From Granulicella rosea (GTDB taxonomy: Bacteria; Acidobacteriota; Terriglobia; Terriglobales; Acidobacteriaceae): a stretch of 64,000 nucleotides of DNA. The notes beneath the pieces are model-generated. The model did not search any database. It was not told the origin of the DNA and saw nothing but the letters and a program-made list of their open reading frames with translations. The stretch's first letter is position 1; every line of letters starts with the position of its first letter. Location: positions 62,001 through 126,000 of the forward strand of contig NZ_FZOU01000002.1 of NCBI RefSeq assembly GCF_900188085.1, in the 5' to 3' direction. Shown piece after piece: positions 18,401 through 28,900 of this stretch. The translations under genes and the position numbers were made by a program.

Positions 18401-19441
18401 AGCCCAGGGCATTCCTTCTCCAATTATGCTCATTCCGAGTTTCTGTCTGCCTTGAGCGCCTATCTCGTTTATATCGGGTATGCCGGCGATTCCGACGCGA
18501 ACATCCTGCACGCACCACCCATCAACCAGTCGATTTACTGCACGCTTACGACATCCGGAACGCAGTCTTGTGGCCAAGGAGCGCAGCCCATGTTTCATAT
18601 CCAACCCACGCTGGGAGGAACGGTCACTTCCAGCTTCACCGAGGCAGCCCTCGCGCCCAGCCTTCAGGAGTCGAAGCCATCCGCTATCGCAGATCCGCTG
18701 CAGCCCGGACTTGCCCGACACACGACACGCCTGGACAACTCACGCCTGCGCGTTGCCGCACCTGTGGCGGCCGTGCACTTGGGCGAACCTGCCGATCTCA
18801 GCCTGTCGCTGAATGAAGTCGGAGTTCAACGGGTGCAGACAGTGCAATGCCACCTGGGACCGACCGAGGCGAACTGCAACAATCGTCCCGGAAAAACCGT
18901 TCAGATTGTGCCAGTGCTCTCCCACCCGGATGGCTCGAACTACATTACGTTTACTCCGCTCGTAGCCGGGCGTGTCGGCCTAGTCGTCACGGCAGAGTTC
19001 GCCGACGGTGTCGTTTCCGAACAAACGGCGAACTTCAACGTCGACTACTCCGCCCGTGCGCCGAAGAAGCTGATCGTCACGCTCAGTGGTTCTTCGGGCA
19101 GAGCTGACAAAGTCGTCCCGTTGAGCCTTGATGAAATCAACCAGCGGGTCATCCGACGTTTGGTGCCCAGCGCACAGTATGCCAGCCATCCTGAACCGCT
19201 GTATCTCGAGCCGGGAGAGGTCAAGTTCACCGTGAGGACTTCGGGAGGCGGAGAGGTCGTACGCATCGATTCGCATACGGGTACGATCACACCGGTGGCG
19301 CTCGGCCACGCTCTTGTCACGATGCATTTCGCCGGCGCCACCACGTCCGTCTGCGTGGTGGTTGTGCCTACCAGTCTGGACACGCCCAGAAAAACCAACT
19401 GCGCCGAGCTGATGCAGACCGGCGAAGAGACCGGCCACTAG
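15410..19441 (+). CDS. Very large secreted protein with TIG-like domains and an alpha/beta-hydrolase (lipase-like) domain
   Basis: The 1343-residue protein starts at GTG 15410 (a second GTG lies four codons on). A signal peptide ends near CSAAASAQS (about 46). A helical N-terminal part (about 50-220) is followed by a Cys-containing beta-rich part and TIG/IPT-like Ig domains (about 350-540; e.g. PNITGVDPSVWQAG). At about 708-960 lies an alpha/beta-hydrolase with oxyanion-type HGLWGG and nucleophile motif GHSMGG near residue 810, as in triacylglycerol lipases and PGAP1-like hydrolases. The C-terminal 300 residues look like bacterial Ig-like domains. It probably acts outside the cell or in the periplasm on an ester or lipid substrate. 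It follows the Cys-Pro-rich gene after 166 bp. Confidence 0.8.
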   Translation: MRHRVNLEGSHPRYPAQLRQRYYLRQLSRLATIFVVLVACSAAASAQSVTSNTVQANSVPAGSLPQMYEYAFRYEVSLERLADRRVQQGKSATALKGLLPQRLGISGDSFRIFQASANRFNRAEQTNNALLNDIVVRDGSLHPSTRVLSASIRPTVQQMLGNVDIMAANEITVLHARLGPALGAQVDKAVTDLYTGVNQIVTHIATGEGNGLSSRQPTIQPEAQSKPDLRRGYYCAPPPPCGLPYQATFRMNFSSDGSTVTATLTTTITSTDVSNGCYPVANLEFDQDGSPLGQQRMDGPLGTQTVTSTLDESVNVGSTYGLGTGVIPALSCMNDNDDSACGQLNYILSQSFHTGPPNITNSPFSGNLGESGTIYLQGYDLGGPPGNTPSVTANGTGLNLSVLGASSYLASTSDPSASTQNVSYALDPSATPGADTFTLTSVWGTSNTATFTVNCSQPNITGVDPSVWQAGVQQIVQVHGSNFCPTSTGLVTLSSGTTLSVPVQWINSSNLTITVNPDPSLASQNGALSISNPTSSGPLTANWPISIANAATSASLSFVDPYLVFTVTSSNTTVDHAEVISSVANGNDVSATGVIADGVSTFIAVYETSVASDVTLKATGNLLLGDYSEDFLTASQPGQLYQTSATLTIPAGSLYVYNGKYYALALVKAPLGAHLADLSGNPVQQIIGTQQTTQAGGATSASHTITLYQKPILLVHGLWGGLSTFADMKIYLQAHMTNMVANTIVPICYSRFIAYNTPTDPYSSFANDPYTGDPLGDCEVASNTAITTALNNINAQLDQVNIVRGQVDYVGHSMGGLAARYYASLSKFNNYSNMNQGAFHTVVTLDTPETGSGLADVLIQNATGSLNPNAPLGATDTWRVVCQTKNLQDCFGNIGNPILWPGAALNSGAVASISTVAQNGSQIAATSDFPQTVTHRAATAIYDSTINPPSLLRDFVQSMLTAVTGSTAPVSSYLGSTNLGDDGVVTYESQDWPYTQSSPGHSFSNYAHSEFLSALSAYLVYIGYAGDSDANILHAPPINQSIYCTLTTSGTQSCGQGAQPMFHIQPTLGGTVTSSFTEAALAPSLQESKPSAIADPLQPGLARHTTRLDNSRLRVAAPVAAVHLGEPADLSLSLNEVGVQRVQTVQCHLGPTEANCNNRPGKTVQIVPVLSHPDGSNYITFTPLVAGRVGLVVTAEFADGVVSEQTANFNVDYSARAPKKLIVTLSGSSGRADKVVPLSLDEINQRVIRRLVPSAQYASHPEPLYLEPGEVKFTVRTSGGGEVVRIDSHTGTITPVALGHALVTMHFAGATTSVCVVVVPTSLDTPRKTNCAELMQTGEETGH

Positions 19442-19476
19442 AGACCTGGCCTCAACGCCTGTGAAGGAGTCGTCCT

Positions 19477-20532
19477 ATGAACACGATTCTCGCCTGGAAG
19501 CGCTCCACCAACTCGGTTGGTCTCTGCGCCTTGTCTGCTTGCCTTGCCTTCTCCGCTGCTTCTGCGCAGTCGACTCCCGGACGCATTGCGATAAACCCCC
19601 TGATGTCCGCGGACCGGCAGCAGGATGCAGTCGTTCGATATCGAACGGGCTATACATTTCCCGTCTTACAGGGCGGTCTGCTTGTGGAGCGGCAAAACGC
19701 GACCGGTAAAGCGACGCAGATAAACCTGATTGTTCGAGATCTGGTGAACAACACAAGCAGCAGCGTAAACCTCGCCCTCCCGGATGGACGCCGTGCCACA
19801 TACACTTCGATATCGCTCGGGAAGGACGACTCGATTTTCGCGTCTGGCTGGGCGAGGAGAGGAACGGGGGCCGACTACTTCCTTGGAATAACAAGCGGTG
19901 TTGGCGGCAAGATGAAGACAGTGCCCACCCACGCCTATCTCGCGAGTGCTGTTTGCCCTGTTGGGGATGGCACAGTCTGGACCATTGGCACACGTCCTCA
20001 TACGGCGGATGGGTCGACGTTCGGAGCATTGCGCCGATATGACCAGAACGGTACCGTCCTCGACGAGAGTTTGCGCACGGAAAGCGTCGGTAAAGAGTAC
20101 GCGCTGGCTTCGGTCGATCCCAAACAAGTATTTTTAACGTGCCACGGCACGGATGCCTACATTTACAACCACATATCGCGGACCTTGGCGCACTACAGCT
20201 CTACGACCAGGAAGCTGGATCGCTGGAGGATCAGCGATCCACTCGCCATTTCAGATCCAATGATCACAGGCTTCACCACGATGGATGATGGCAGTGTGTA
20301 CGCTAGCTTCAAGAACTCCTTAAAGGGTGCTCGGAGTGTGCGAGGTCTCTTCAAGCTCATAGGGAACAGCGATAAACATGCCATCTGGCGTGAAGTGCCT
20401 GGCACGGTCAACACCGGCGGACAAGCTGGCGCATTTTGGATTTTGCTGGGAGCGCAGGCAGGTCGACTGGTTTATGTGACCAAGCCGCTGCCGGGACACC
20501 CCGAGGCTGTCAAATGGAGCCCCGCGGAGTAA
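19477..20532 (+). CDS. Secreted protein of unknown function, possibly propeller-like
   Basis: The 351-residue protein starts at ATG 19477 with AAGGAG upstream and has a clear signal peptide (CALSACLAFSAASAQ). The mature part is beta-rich with repeated patterns such as DDSIFASGWARRG, DGTVWTIGTRPH and DDGSVYASFKN spaced about 60-80 residues apart, which suggests beta-propeller blades. I recognise no catalytic motif. It is 35 bp downstream of the lipase-like gene, in the same direction and likely in the same operon. Function unknown. Confidence 0.75.
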   Translation: MNTILAWKRSTNSVGLCALSACLAFSAASAQSTPGRIAINPLMSADRQQDAVVRYRTGYTFPVLQGGLLVERQNATGKATQINLIVRDLVNNTSSSVNLALPDGRRATYTSISLGKDDSIFASGWARRGTGADYFLGITSGVGGKMKTVPTHAYLASAVCPVGDGTVWTIGTRPHTADGSTFGALRRYDQNGTVLDESLRTESVGKEYALASVDPKQVFLTCHGTDAYIYNHISRTLAHYSSTTRKLDRWRISDPLAISDPMITGFTTMDDGSVYASFKNSLKGARSVRGLFKLIGNSDKHAIWREVPGTVNTGGQAGAFWILLGAQAGRLVYVTKPLPGHPEAVKWSPAE

Positions 20533-20726
20533 TTCCTCTCACGGTAAGGATTCGTGCTGGATTGTTGCACCGCGCCCCCTGACCGCTTGCGGGACGGTTT
20601 GGCGCGCTGGACCTTGCCGGAGGTTGCGTCAATTCATGCGTTCCTCCGGAGCGTTGCAACTGCCTGCCTTTGTTAAATTGGAGGACAACCGGGGCAGAGC
20701 GAGATCGGTAGGCGATCTTTAGCTAC

Positions 20727-20795
20727 ATGGAATTTGTCACGGGTCCAGAACTTGATGGCGGCCAGCCCAAGAGGGAGGCCCTGCTGCGTAACGAC
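20727..20795 (-). pseudogene. Short relic of an IS4-family transposase
   Basis: Read leftward, 23 codons give VVTQQGLPLGL, then AAIKFWTRDKF, a motif characteristic of IS4-like transposases (TTQQGLPLGLAAIKFWTR type). Flanking codons do not continue the match and stops follow in this frame, so only a fragment survives. Confidence 0.5.
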
Positions 20796-21060
20796 AGGCT
20801 GGAATGCATCAGCACGCCTGAGGTCGTATGGCATCGAGGAAGCTCACGCCCGCCTTCCGCAACAGGGGCTGGAGTTGTGTTCGCGGGCCAGGCCTTACTT
20901 CTTTATGTTTCATCGGTTTGTCCGACCTGATCTCGGTAGGGGAGCCCACAAATCGCAGCCCGTCCGATATGTCCCCGCTTGTGTCGTTGGGCGCCGCTTG
21001 CCGTGGCTGGAGAGCCTGAGCCGGAGATCGTTACGGCCAAGCTCTACCCGTAACGGGAAA

Positions 21061-21086
21061 GCGCCCCGTGGATATCGCCGGGGCGC
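21061..21086 (-). terminator. GC-rich hairpin after the NHL lipoprotein gene
   Basis: GCGCCCCG at 21061-21068 pairs perfectly with CGGGGCGC at 21079-21086. On the minus strand the stem follows the stop codon of the lipoprotein gene by about 20 bases and is followed by TTT. It probably ends the minus-strand transcript. Confidence 0.7.
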
Positions 21087-21107
21087 CTTCGTACGTATGG
21101 TCCTCTA

Positions 21108-22982
21108 TTACGGTCCGACGAGGATCGCCAGCGGCGCGGGCGCCGGACCTGCTATACCCACAAACTCGGAGACGCTGCTGTCGCCGGAGTTCGCCGTCCA
21201 TACACTGCCTGAAGGATCGACGGCGACGCCGTCCGGTGCGTGCAGCACACCGTAGCCAGTCGAGGGCGAAATTGCAGTGCCCTGGGTTGCGGACAGCTTT
21301 GTCAGGCTTCCGTTGGTCGTGCTGTTCACGACCCAGATTGCGCCGTTGCCGTCCACGGCCACGGCCGCTGGCATCGACAGTCCGCCGCCGTGCAGCGGGG
21401 AGTAGGGCGACGCTGCGCCGTTCGGCGACAGCAGGCTCACGGAGTTGACGCCATTGTCGGCGATCCACGCCTCACCCGAGGTATCGATTCCGATGCCTTC
21501 AGGCGCGATCATCGAGCCATCCGTGTAGCCGGCGCCGCTCAGTAGCGTCTGGCTGTTGGAGAACTCGGCCACGTTCGAACCTGCGTTGTCCGTCACCCAC
21601 ATATTGCCCGCCAAGTCGCCCGCGATCCCGAAGGGCGAACGCAGCGTCCCGTTCGCGGTCAGCGGGCTTCCGCCAACGGCAACGCCGGAGCTGTTGAGTT
21701 CGGTGACAGAAGCTCCCGCGAAGTTACTGACCCAGACATTGCTATGGCTATCGAGCGCCAGCGCCGTCGGCCCGTCGATGCCGCCGGCGGTATAGCTCGC
21801 GTTCGATTGAATGATGCCTGAACTCAGGGTCAGCTTGACGACTGAGCTGAGCAGCGTATCGGCGACCCACACGTTCCCGGTGCGGTCGACGGCGATCGCC
21901 TGCGCTCCGAGAATGTTGCCCGAGCCCGTGTAACCAGCGGAGCCGGTCAGCAGCGCGCCCGTGTTGCTCAGCTCCGTCACGCTGTTTCCACCGGCGTTCG
22001 CGACCCAGATGTTGCCGCTTGCATCGACCGCGAGGCCGCCCGGCGAGTTGAGGCCGCCGCCTGTGTAGTTCACCGCCACGGTCCAATCGTTCGGCGCCTG
22101 GGGCAGGAGCGGCTGATAGGGACCCGTCGCCGGCGCCAGATTGAAGAGCTGCGTGACATTGTTGCCAGGGTTCTGCGCGATGTCGAGGGCGGCTGCGATG
22201 GTGTTCGCCGGCGTGCTGCCTCCCGAAGGCTTCGCCGCGGCGAAGACCGCGGCGCAGTTGCCGTCCGTTCCGTTGGAGTTGACGCAGAGTGAAAGAATGT
22301 CGGCCAGCGTAGCAATCTCGCTCGTCGGCATGGTCGCGTTTGTGGGCAGGTTTGGTCCCGGCATCGTGCCGGACGAAGGGTTCACCAGCAGGGAGGCGGT
22401 CTGGAAGGCGTTGACCAGGCCCGGGGCATTGGTCCCGGACGCGCCGATCTGTGCATAGCTCCCCATGAACGGCGCCAGGGCGAAGGTCGCTGCGACGGTC
22501 GTGAGCTCGTTGACCGAGACATACGAGGTAGAGGTGAAGCTGCTGCACGGCCCAATGGCCGCCATCAGCGCCGAAGCGGTGTTGTTGACGGTTCCACCCA
22601 GCCCCGGATTGCCGCCTGTCCCGACGATGTAGATCAGAGGATTGACGCCATAGGTGTTCGTGTTGGAGGTGCAGTCCCACTTGCCCGCGATGTTGAAGCC
22701 TCCGTTCGCGTCGGTGACGACAGTCGTGCCGATGAGCGGCGTCGCGGGCGAGTAGAGCCCTCGAGTTCCCACCGCGTAAAGCTGTACCGTCGCGCCTACA
22801 ATGGGCTGCTGTCCGCCATGAAAGCTGCCGTTGACGACGATTGCGGAGCCGCCACCCTGGGGTACGCTCTCAGCCACGTGCGAGAGGCCCGTTCCGCATC
22901 CCGCCACAAGCAGAGTCAGCGTGGAGAGCAGGATTGCTTCGATCTTCTTCGCTACATTGTTCATCCAGGTCATCCTCGTCAT
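21108..22982 (-). CDS. NHL/Vgb-type beta-propeller lipoprotein
   Basis: The 624-residue protein has a lipoprotein signal (LLSTLTLLVAGCGTG), so it is probably anchored in a membrane from the periplasmic side. Residues about 45-300 form a beta-rich region with a carboxypeptidase-regulatory-like strand pattern (GGQQPIVGATVQLYAVGT, then VVTDANGGFNIAG). Residues about 310-620 carry six NHL blades with the repeated form GLAVDASGNIWVANAGGNSV, each about 45-50 residues, as in virginiamycin-B-lyase-like propellers; no lyase active site can be claimed. The start overlaps the stop of the 2011-residue gene by four bases (ATGA), so the two should be co-translated and probably work in the same extracellular context. 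Confidence 0.85.
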   Translation of the reverse strand: MTRMTWMNNVAKKIEAILLSTLTLLVAGCGTGLSHVAESVPQGGGSAIVVNGSFHGGQQPIVGATVQLYAVGTRGLYSPATPLIGTTVVTDANGGFNIAGKWDCTSNTNTYGVNPLIYIVGTGGNPGLGGTVNNTASALMAAIGPCSSFTSTSYVSVNELTTVAATFALAPFMGSYAQIGASGTNAPGLVNAFQTASLLVNPSSGTMPGPNLPTNATMPTSEIATLADILSLCVNSNGTDGNCAAVFAAAKPSGGSTPANTIAAALDIAQNPGNNVTQLFNLAPATGPYQPLLPQAPNDWTVAVNYTGGGLNSPGGLAVDASGNIWVANAGGNSVTELSNTGALLTGSAGYTGSGNILGAQAIAVDRTGNVWVADTLLSSVVKLTLSSGIIQSNASYTAGGIDGPTALALDSHSNVWVSNFAGASVTELNSSGVAVGGSPLTANGTLRSPFGIAGDLAGNMWVTDNAGSNVAEFSNSQTLLSGAGYTDGSMIAPEGIGIDTSGEAWIADNGVNSVSLLSPNGAASPYSPLHGGGLSMPAAVAVDGNGAIWVVNSTTNGSLTKLSATQGTAISPSTGYGVLHAPDGVAVDPSGSVWTANSGDSSVSEFVGIAGPAPAPLAILVGP

Positions 22983-25900
22983 GGCGTCACCGAGAAGGTG
23001 CGCGCGACCGAAGTAGCCGCGCTGAAGGTCGAGTTGCCGGCCTCGGATGCGGTGACCGTCACCGAGCCGACTCCCGTCAAGGTCAAGGTGTTACCGGAGA
23101 TGGTGGCCGAACCGGTAACGGTGTACACGATGGGCTGCCCCAGACTTCCGGAATTGCTGTGCGCGGTCAACGTCAACTGGTGCGCGGCGAGCGGCACGTT
23201 CGGGATCGCGGCGAAGGTGATCGTCTGTGGCGAATTGCCGTTGACCGTCAAGGTGCCGGTCGCGAAGCTGAAGACGTAGTTCGCGGGCGCGGCCAGCGTG
23301 TTCGCCGTCACTGCGATTGGGTACCCGCCGGCGAGCGAGGCGAGCGTCGCGGTGGTCGACAACGTCACCGTGCCGGTGACGACGGAGATGGTGTCTCCAT
23401 TGACGAAGCCGGTGATCGTATAGCCGAACGCGGGGTTCGACACGCCGAAGTTGCGCGAGACGCTCTGCGGCGTGACCGTGAGGATGTTCATCGAACTCAC
23501 GGTCACCTGCACCGTGGACGAGGTGCTGGTGGTGAAGGTGGAGTTGCCAAGGTACTGGGCGGAAAGCATGTGGCTGCCCACGCCGAGCGTTGTCGCGGTA
23601 TAGCTTGCGCTGCCGCCGGCCAGGGTGGATGTGCCCAGCAGTGTCGCGCCATCGTAGAAGCCAACGTTGCCGGTCGGCACGGTGGCGCCGCTGGCCGGGG
23701 CGACGGTCGCGGTCAGGATGACGCTGCCGCCAACCGGGATCGTGGTGGCCGAGACGCTGAGGTTGGTCGTGTCTCCCAGCAGGATGGTGGGGCTGTCGAC
23801 ATCGGTGACATGGATGCTCTCGTTATCGGAGATCTGGACCGCGAGCACCGGCACATCCGTATCGGTCACATGGATTGCCTCGACATCGTTGATCGCAACC
23901 GAGAGCAGAGGCGTATCGATGTCCGTCACATGGATCGCTTCAACGTCGTTGATGACGACAACGGTTCCTGCGGAGACCGCGTCGCTTAGATGAATCGACT
24001 CATTCACGTCGATCGGCGTGCCGGCCTGCGCTGCGGTGGTTGCGTCGGTCAGGTGGATCGTCTCGACGACTGCGACGGGGTGGGCCACGCTTGCGTTCAC
24101 GGCATCGCTCAACACGATGGTTTCGTTGACCGATACCATTTTGCCCATCGAAGCCGAGACAGCGTCGTTCAGGTTGATAGTCTCGCTCACGTTGACGGTT
24201 GGATAGTTCACCCCTGTTCCGGTCAGTTGTACGTAGACGGTGGTTCCGGCGCCGTAGGTGAGCGCAACGTATCCCGTATAGCTACCCGTCTGCCCTGGAT
24301 TGAAGGTGACGTTGGCCGTGCAGGGCGGGGCGCCGCCCACGAGCGTGGCCGGGCAGTCCACGTTGGTGACCGTGAAGCCGCCGGGCGTGGCCGGATTCTG
24401 GAAGACGATCTGGAATGCGACGCTGGTCATCGGGCCGCTGCCCGTGTTCCGCAGCGTCAACACCATCGCCGGACTGGTCGTGTTGATCTGCTGCGGATTG
24501 AAGGTGAGACTGGTGGGCGTAAGCGATACGTTCGGTTCCGCAAGGATGTCGATCGTGACCGGGCCTGCCGTCGCCGGCCCGTAGATGGAGTTCGTCGACG
24601 GCGTGAAGTTCGAGACGATGGTGTGGTTGCCCAGCGGCGCGGTGATGGCGGTGGGCGCGATCCACTCATAGGTCATTGCACCGTCATAGTGGACCATCAG
24701 GTTGTTGTAGCTCGGCGAGCAGCCCGCGCAGACGATGTTGTTGTTGATCGTCGGCATGAACAGAAGATCCTTCACGCCATCGCCATCGAGGTCGACCGCC
24801 ACGGTGGAAGAGGTGCGTATGTTGATGCCGTTCGGCTGGTCTTCGAAGGTGTTATTGCCGATGTAGGAGTAAGCGCCCGTGGCCGGCTGGTACATCGCAT
24901 AGGTGAAGGTGTTGACGTTGAAGCCGATGACGAGATCCGGGTAGCCATCGCCGTCAAGATCGGTCGCGGTGATGGAGGTTGGCTGCGGATTGGTCTCCGG
25001 ATACCCGCCTGCCCCGAGGCTGAGCTGGTTGGCGGCGAGGTTGGCGGTGTAGTTGAAGACGCCGCCCGCCGCACCGTAGAGAAAGCTGACCTCTGCCTGC
25101 GTCGGGCTGTCGTTGTTGGTGATGGCGAAGTCGAGGAAGCCGTCGAGGTTGAGGTCGGCGACCGCGAAGGCGGTGGGATTCGTGCCGACCGTGTAGACGC
25201 TCATGGCGCCGAAGCTGCCGTCGCCGTTGCCGTTCAGAATGCCGATGGTCTGGTCGGCCTTGTTCAACACCGCGATGTCGAGGATGCCGTCGTGGTTGAA
25301 GTCTCCAAGTGCAAGCTGCGATACGCCGTTCCCCGTGCCGTAGGTCGTCGGGGACAGGGCCAACGTCCCGTTCCCGTTGTTGAGCAGTATCGAGACCAGG
25401 TTGGACCCATCGGAGCTGGTCGCGACGATGTCCGGGAAGCCGTCGCCGTTCACGTCGCCGACGGCCACGTTGCTCGCGGGATGCCCGGTCGCGTATGTGA
25501 CCTCCGCCGCATTGAAGACCCCGCAGGCGGTTCCACCGGTGCAAAGACCCAGCGTGTTCATGAAGATGCCCACACTGCCCGCTCCCGACGGGTCGTTGTG
25601 CGCGATGATGAGGTCGAGATGGCCGTCGCCGTTGATGTCCGAAGCAACGCCCTGCACCGGAGGCGTGGAGACCGCGCAGGTTGGATTCGTACCCGTGGCC
25701 CCGTTGCAGCCCGCGTAGTTATTCGGGTTGCTGTAGAGGTCCGAGATCAAAACCTGGTTATAGAGTGCGCTGAGCGTAACAAGCGCCGGTACGCCGGACT
25801 GAAAGACATCCGCCGTAAAGAAGTTCGTGACCCCGACCGCGCCCAGGCTGTAGACGTAGTCGCCATAGACATACCCGCCGGAGTCGTAGACGCCGAGCTG

Positions 25901-28900
25901 TGGATCGTAGATGGGGTACAGCTTGTCCGCGTACTCCGGCACTACAGTCGACGGATAGACGATGCCTGTCGTCTGGTCGGTCAGCGTTGTCGTGCCGGTT
26001 GGAACCTGAAGTCCGAAGGCAAAGATGAAGGGATAGCTCACGAGCGGGTCTTGATTCGGGTTGTAGATCGTGCCGGTGAGTGAGTTCTCCGGATCGAAGA
26101 GAATCTCGGTGCCCTGATTGCCGACCATGGAGAACCCATACTCGGTGGCGCCGAATCCGCTGGTCGTCAGCACGAGCGGGTTCGCCGTGGTCGCGGGCAG
26201 AAAGCCGTATCCGGCGGGCGGACCGAAGGGCGTTCCGCTATACGTCGCGGTCAGGTTGTGCGAGCCTGGGCCGAAGGCGAAGGGGAGTGTGGCAACGCCG
26301 TTCAGGGCTCCATCTCCGCCAACGGGGAACTGCACGTTCGCCGTGCCGATGGCGCTCGGACCTGCGTTGCCGGGCAGACCGGGGTTGTCGTAGAAGGTGA
26401 CGCTGCCGCCCGTTACGGGCTGTCCCGTCGCGGTCACGGTGACGGTCGCGGTCAGCGTCACGGGGTTCAATGGCGAGCCTGATCCGCCGTTGGTTGGCGT
26501 CACGTAATTTGGCGCGAGGTTCGAGGAGGTGAGCACGATGGTAGTGCCGGTGTTCGTGCCTCCAGCCGCCGCCATGCCCGTCCCGTTGACCGGAACGATC
26601 TGCGGCGAACCCACCTGCGTGTCGTTGACCGTCAGGGCGCCGGATGCGGGACCAGCCGCGGTTGGCGTAAACGTCAGGGTCACGGTGCAGGAGCCGCCCG
26701 CCGCCAGCGTCGTCCCGCTGCAGCCGTCGGTGGGTATGTTGTAGACCCCGGCGGCGTTGTTCGAGAGGTAGTCGAAGCTGATCTCAAGCGGACCCGTGCC
26801 GGTGTCGGTGATGGTCAGGGTCTGGGTGGCGGTGCTGCCCACCGCGACCGAGCCGAAGTTTACCGGGTTCGTGCTGAAGCTGGCGATGCCCGGCAGCGGT
26901 ACATTCACCACCGTCGGATCCGTCTGAGCCGGAGCATAGATTGAGCCCGTGGCCGGGGAGTAGCCCGCAACGACTGTATGCGCGCCCGGAGCGGTAATCA
27001 GCGCCGGAATCTGGTCCTGGGAGTACAACGTGTTGAGGAAGATCGTGATCGCGTTCTTCGTCGGCTTGCCCGGGTAGAGCGCCGAGTTATCCGGATTCAT
27101 CAGCACATAGTCGTTCACTCCATCGCCGTTGATGTCGCCCACGCCTATGCCGACCGAGCGGAAGTTGCCGACCGGCGTCGAGCTCGCGCCACTCGAGGAG
27201 TAGCCATCCTCGAATGGGTAGGAGTCGCTGGGAGCGTCGTAGACCAGCGGCTGAAAGAGGTCGTTATTGGGATAGCTGAAGACGAGGTCCGGCAGGCCGT
27301 CTCCGTCCACATCGGCTGCCTGTAATCCGCTGATCGGCGCCGTATAGGTCGGCCCGTTGGTGGCGAAGTCTCCGAAGCCGAAGTTGTAATACTTCGGCGT
27401 GAAGGTGCCGTCGCCCGCGCCCAGCAGCACCGTGCCGCCCAGGAAGCCGGCAGGATACTCCAGGTTGTAATTGGCGACGCTGAGGACCGCGATGTCGAGG
27501 TACGGGGTCAACACGTGGTTGTTGGCAAGGCGTGCGATCGTGAAGACCTGCGGTACGGCCGAGAGGCCGCTCGGCGCCGCGGGGGAGGTCGTCATCGCCT
27601 GAAACGTACCGTCGCCATTGCCCAGCAGGATGCCGACTGTATTGTCGAGCGAGTTCAGCACGGCGAGGTCGAGCTTGCCGTCGTAGTTGAAGTCGGCGAG
27701 CCCGATCTGTACCGGGCCGTTTCCGGTGGCTGCCGCGACGGGCTGCTGGGTGAAGGTTCCATCGCCGTTGTTCGTCAGGACGATGACCAGGTTCGTTCCA
27801 TCGGCAGTCAGCGCAACGATATCGGGCTTGCCGTCGCCGTTCACGTCGCCTGCCGCGACATACGAGATTGGATGGCCGAGGTGATAAGTGACCTCGGGCG
27901 AGCCGAAGGTCTTCTGCGGCGCCGTCACGCCGGGGTCCTGCTGTAGCGTGTTGAACAGGATGCCGACGCCGACGCCCGCGCCGCTCGTATCGTTGTGCGC
28001 GACGACGATGTCGAGCAGGCCGTCGTTGTTCATGTCGAACGCCACGCCCTGCACCGGGCTGCCCGCGACCGAGCAGGGTGTGCAGCCGGTAGCGGTCGAA
28101 GCCGCCACCGGGGTCGCCTGCGCGCGGTTGATGTCGACGGTGTAGACGGCGTTCAGGGCGGAGTAGAACGCCACGATCGAAGGCACGCCCGCGCGATAGG
28201 GATCGGCGAGGATGAAGCTGGTGACGCCCGCGGCTGGGGCGTTGAGATTGATCGTCTTGCCGAGGCTCGAGTAGAGCTCCTGCAGCGACGTCCCGGCAGG
28301 CTGGTCGTAGAAGGTATTCGTCGTCTGATCGACGATCGTCCCTGTGCCCGGCGGATATTGCATGCCGTAGCCATAGACATAGAGGTCGCCCGAGACGACC
28401 GGCTGGCTGGGATCGTACAGGATGAAGCTGCCGTCCGCGCCCACGAGGTTCAGCGTCGCCTGCGACTGTGCCTGGCCGCTCACCGTGACCGCCAGCGGCG
28501 TTGTGGCGGACCGCGCCCAGTTCGGAACGCCGCCGGCCGTGTTGCCGGAGGCGCCGTTGTAGATCGCCGTCAGCGTGTGAAGGCCCGCGCCGAGATCGAC
28601 CGCGAGCGTGGCCTGACCGGCCGGCGCGAGGTACGGCGTCCCCTGGATGCTTGCCATGCCCAAGGGATCGGCGGCCTGTGTGCGATCCAGCGGCGCCTGG
28701 TCGTAGAAGGTGACCGTTCCACCCGTGACCGGCTTGCCGCTGGCCGTCTCGGTGACCTGCGCGGTCAGGAACGTGGGCGTAAGGGCAGCAGCCGCGCCCG
28801 GTGACGACGGTGTCGTATACGTGGGGCTGCTGTTCGACACCGTGATGGTGATGGTCGTTGGAACCTGCGCCCGCGCCGCCAATGCGCCGAAGAGCAGCAG

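Larger units (their letters stand above)
20533..21107. other. 575-base interval with transposase relic and terminator
   Basis: Apart from the transposase scrap at 20727-20795 and the hairpin at 21061-21086, I see no gene. A further inverted repeat, CCGGAGG at 20617-20623 with CCTCCGG at 20643-20649, lies about 90 bases after the preceding stop codon and may end that transcript, though no T-run follows. Confidence 0.5.

Noticed and set aside
23990-26083. A 697-codon plus-strand frame
   Set aside because: It is antisense to the 2011-residue secreted protein, is rich in Arg, Asp and Val from inverted Ig/FG-GAP codons, and shows no domain. The sense frame has clear domains.
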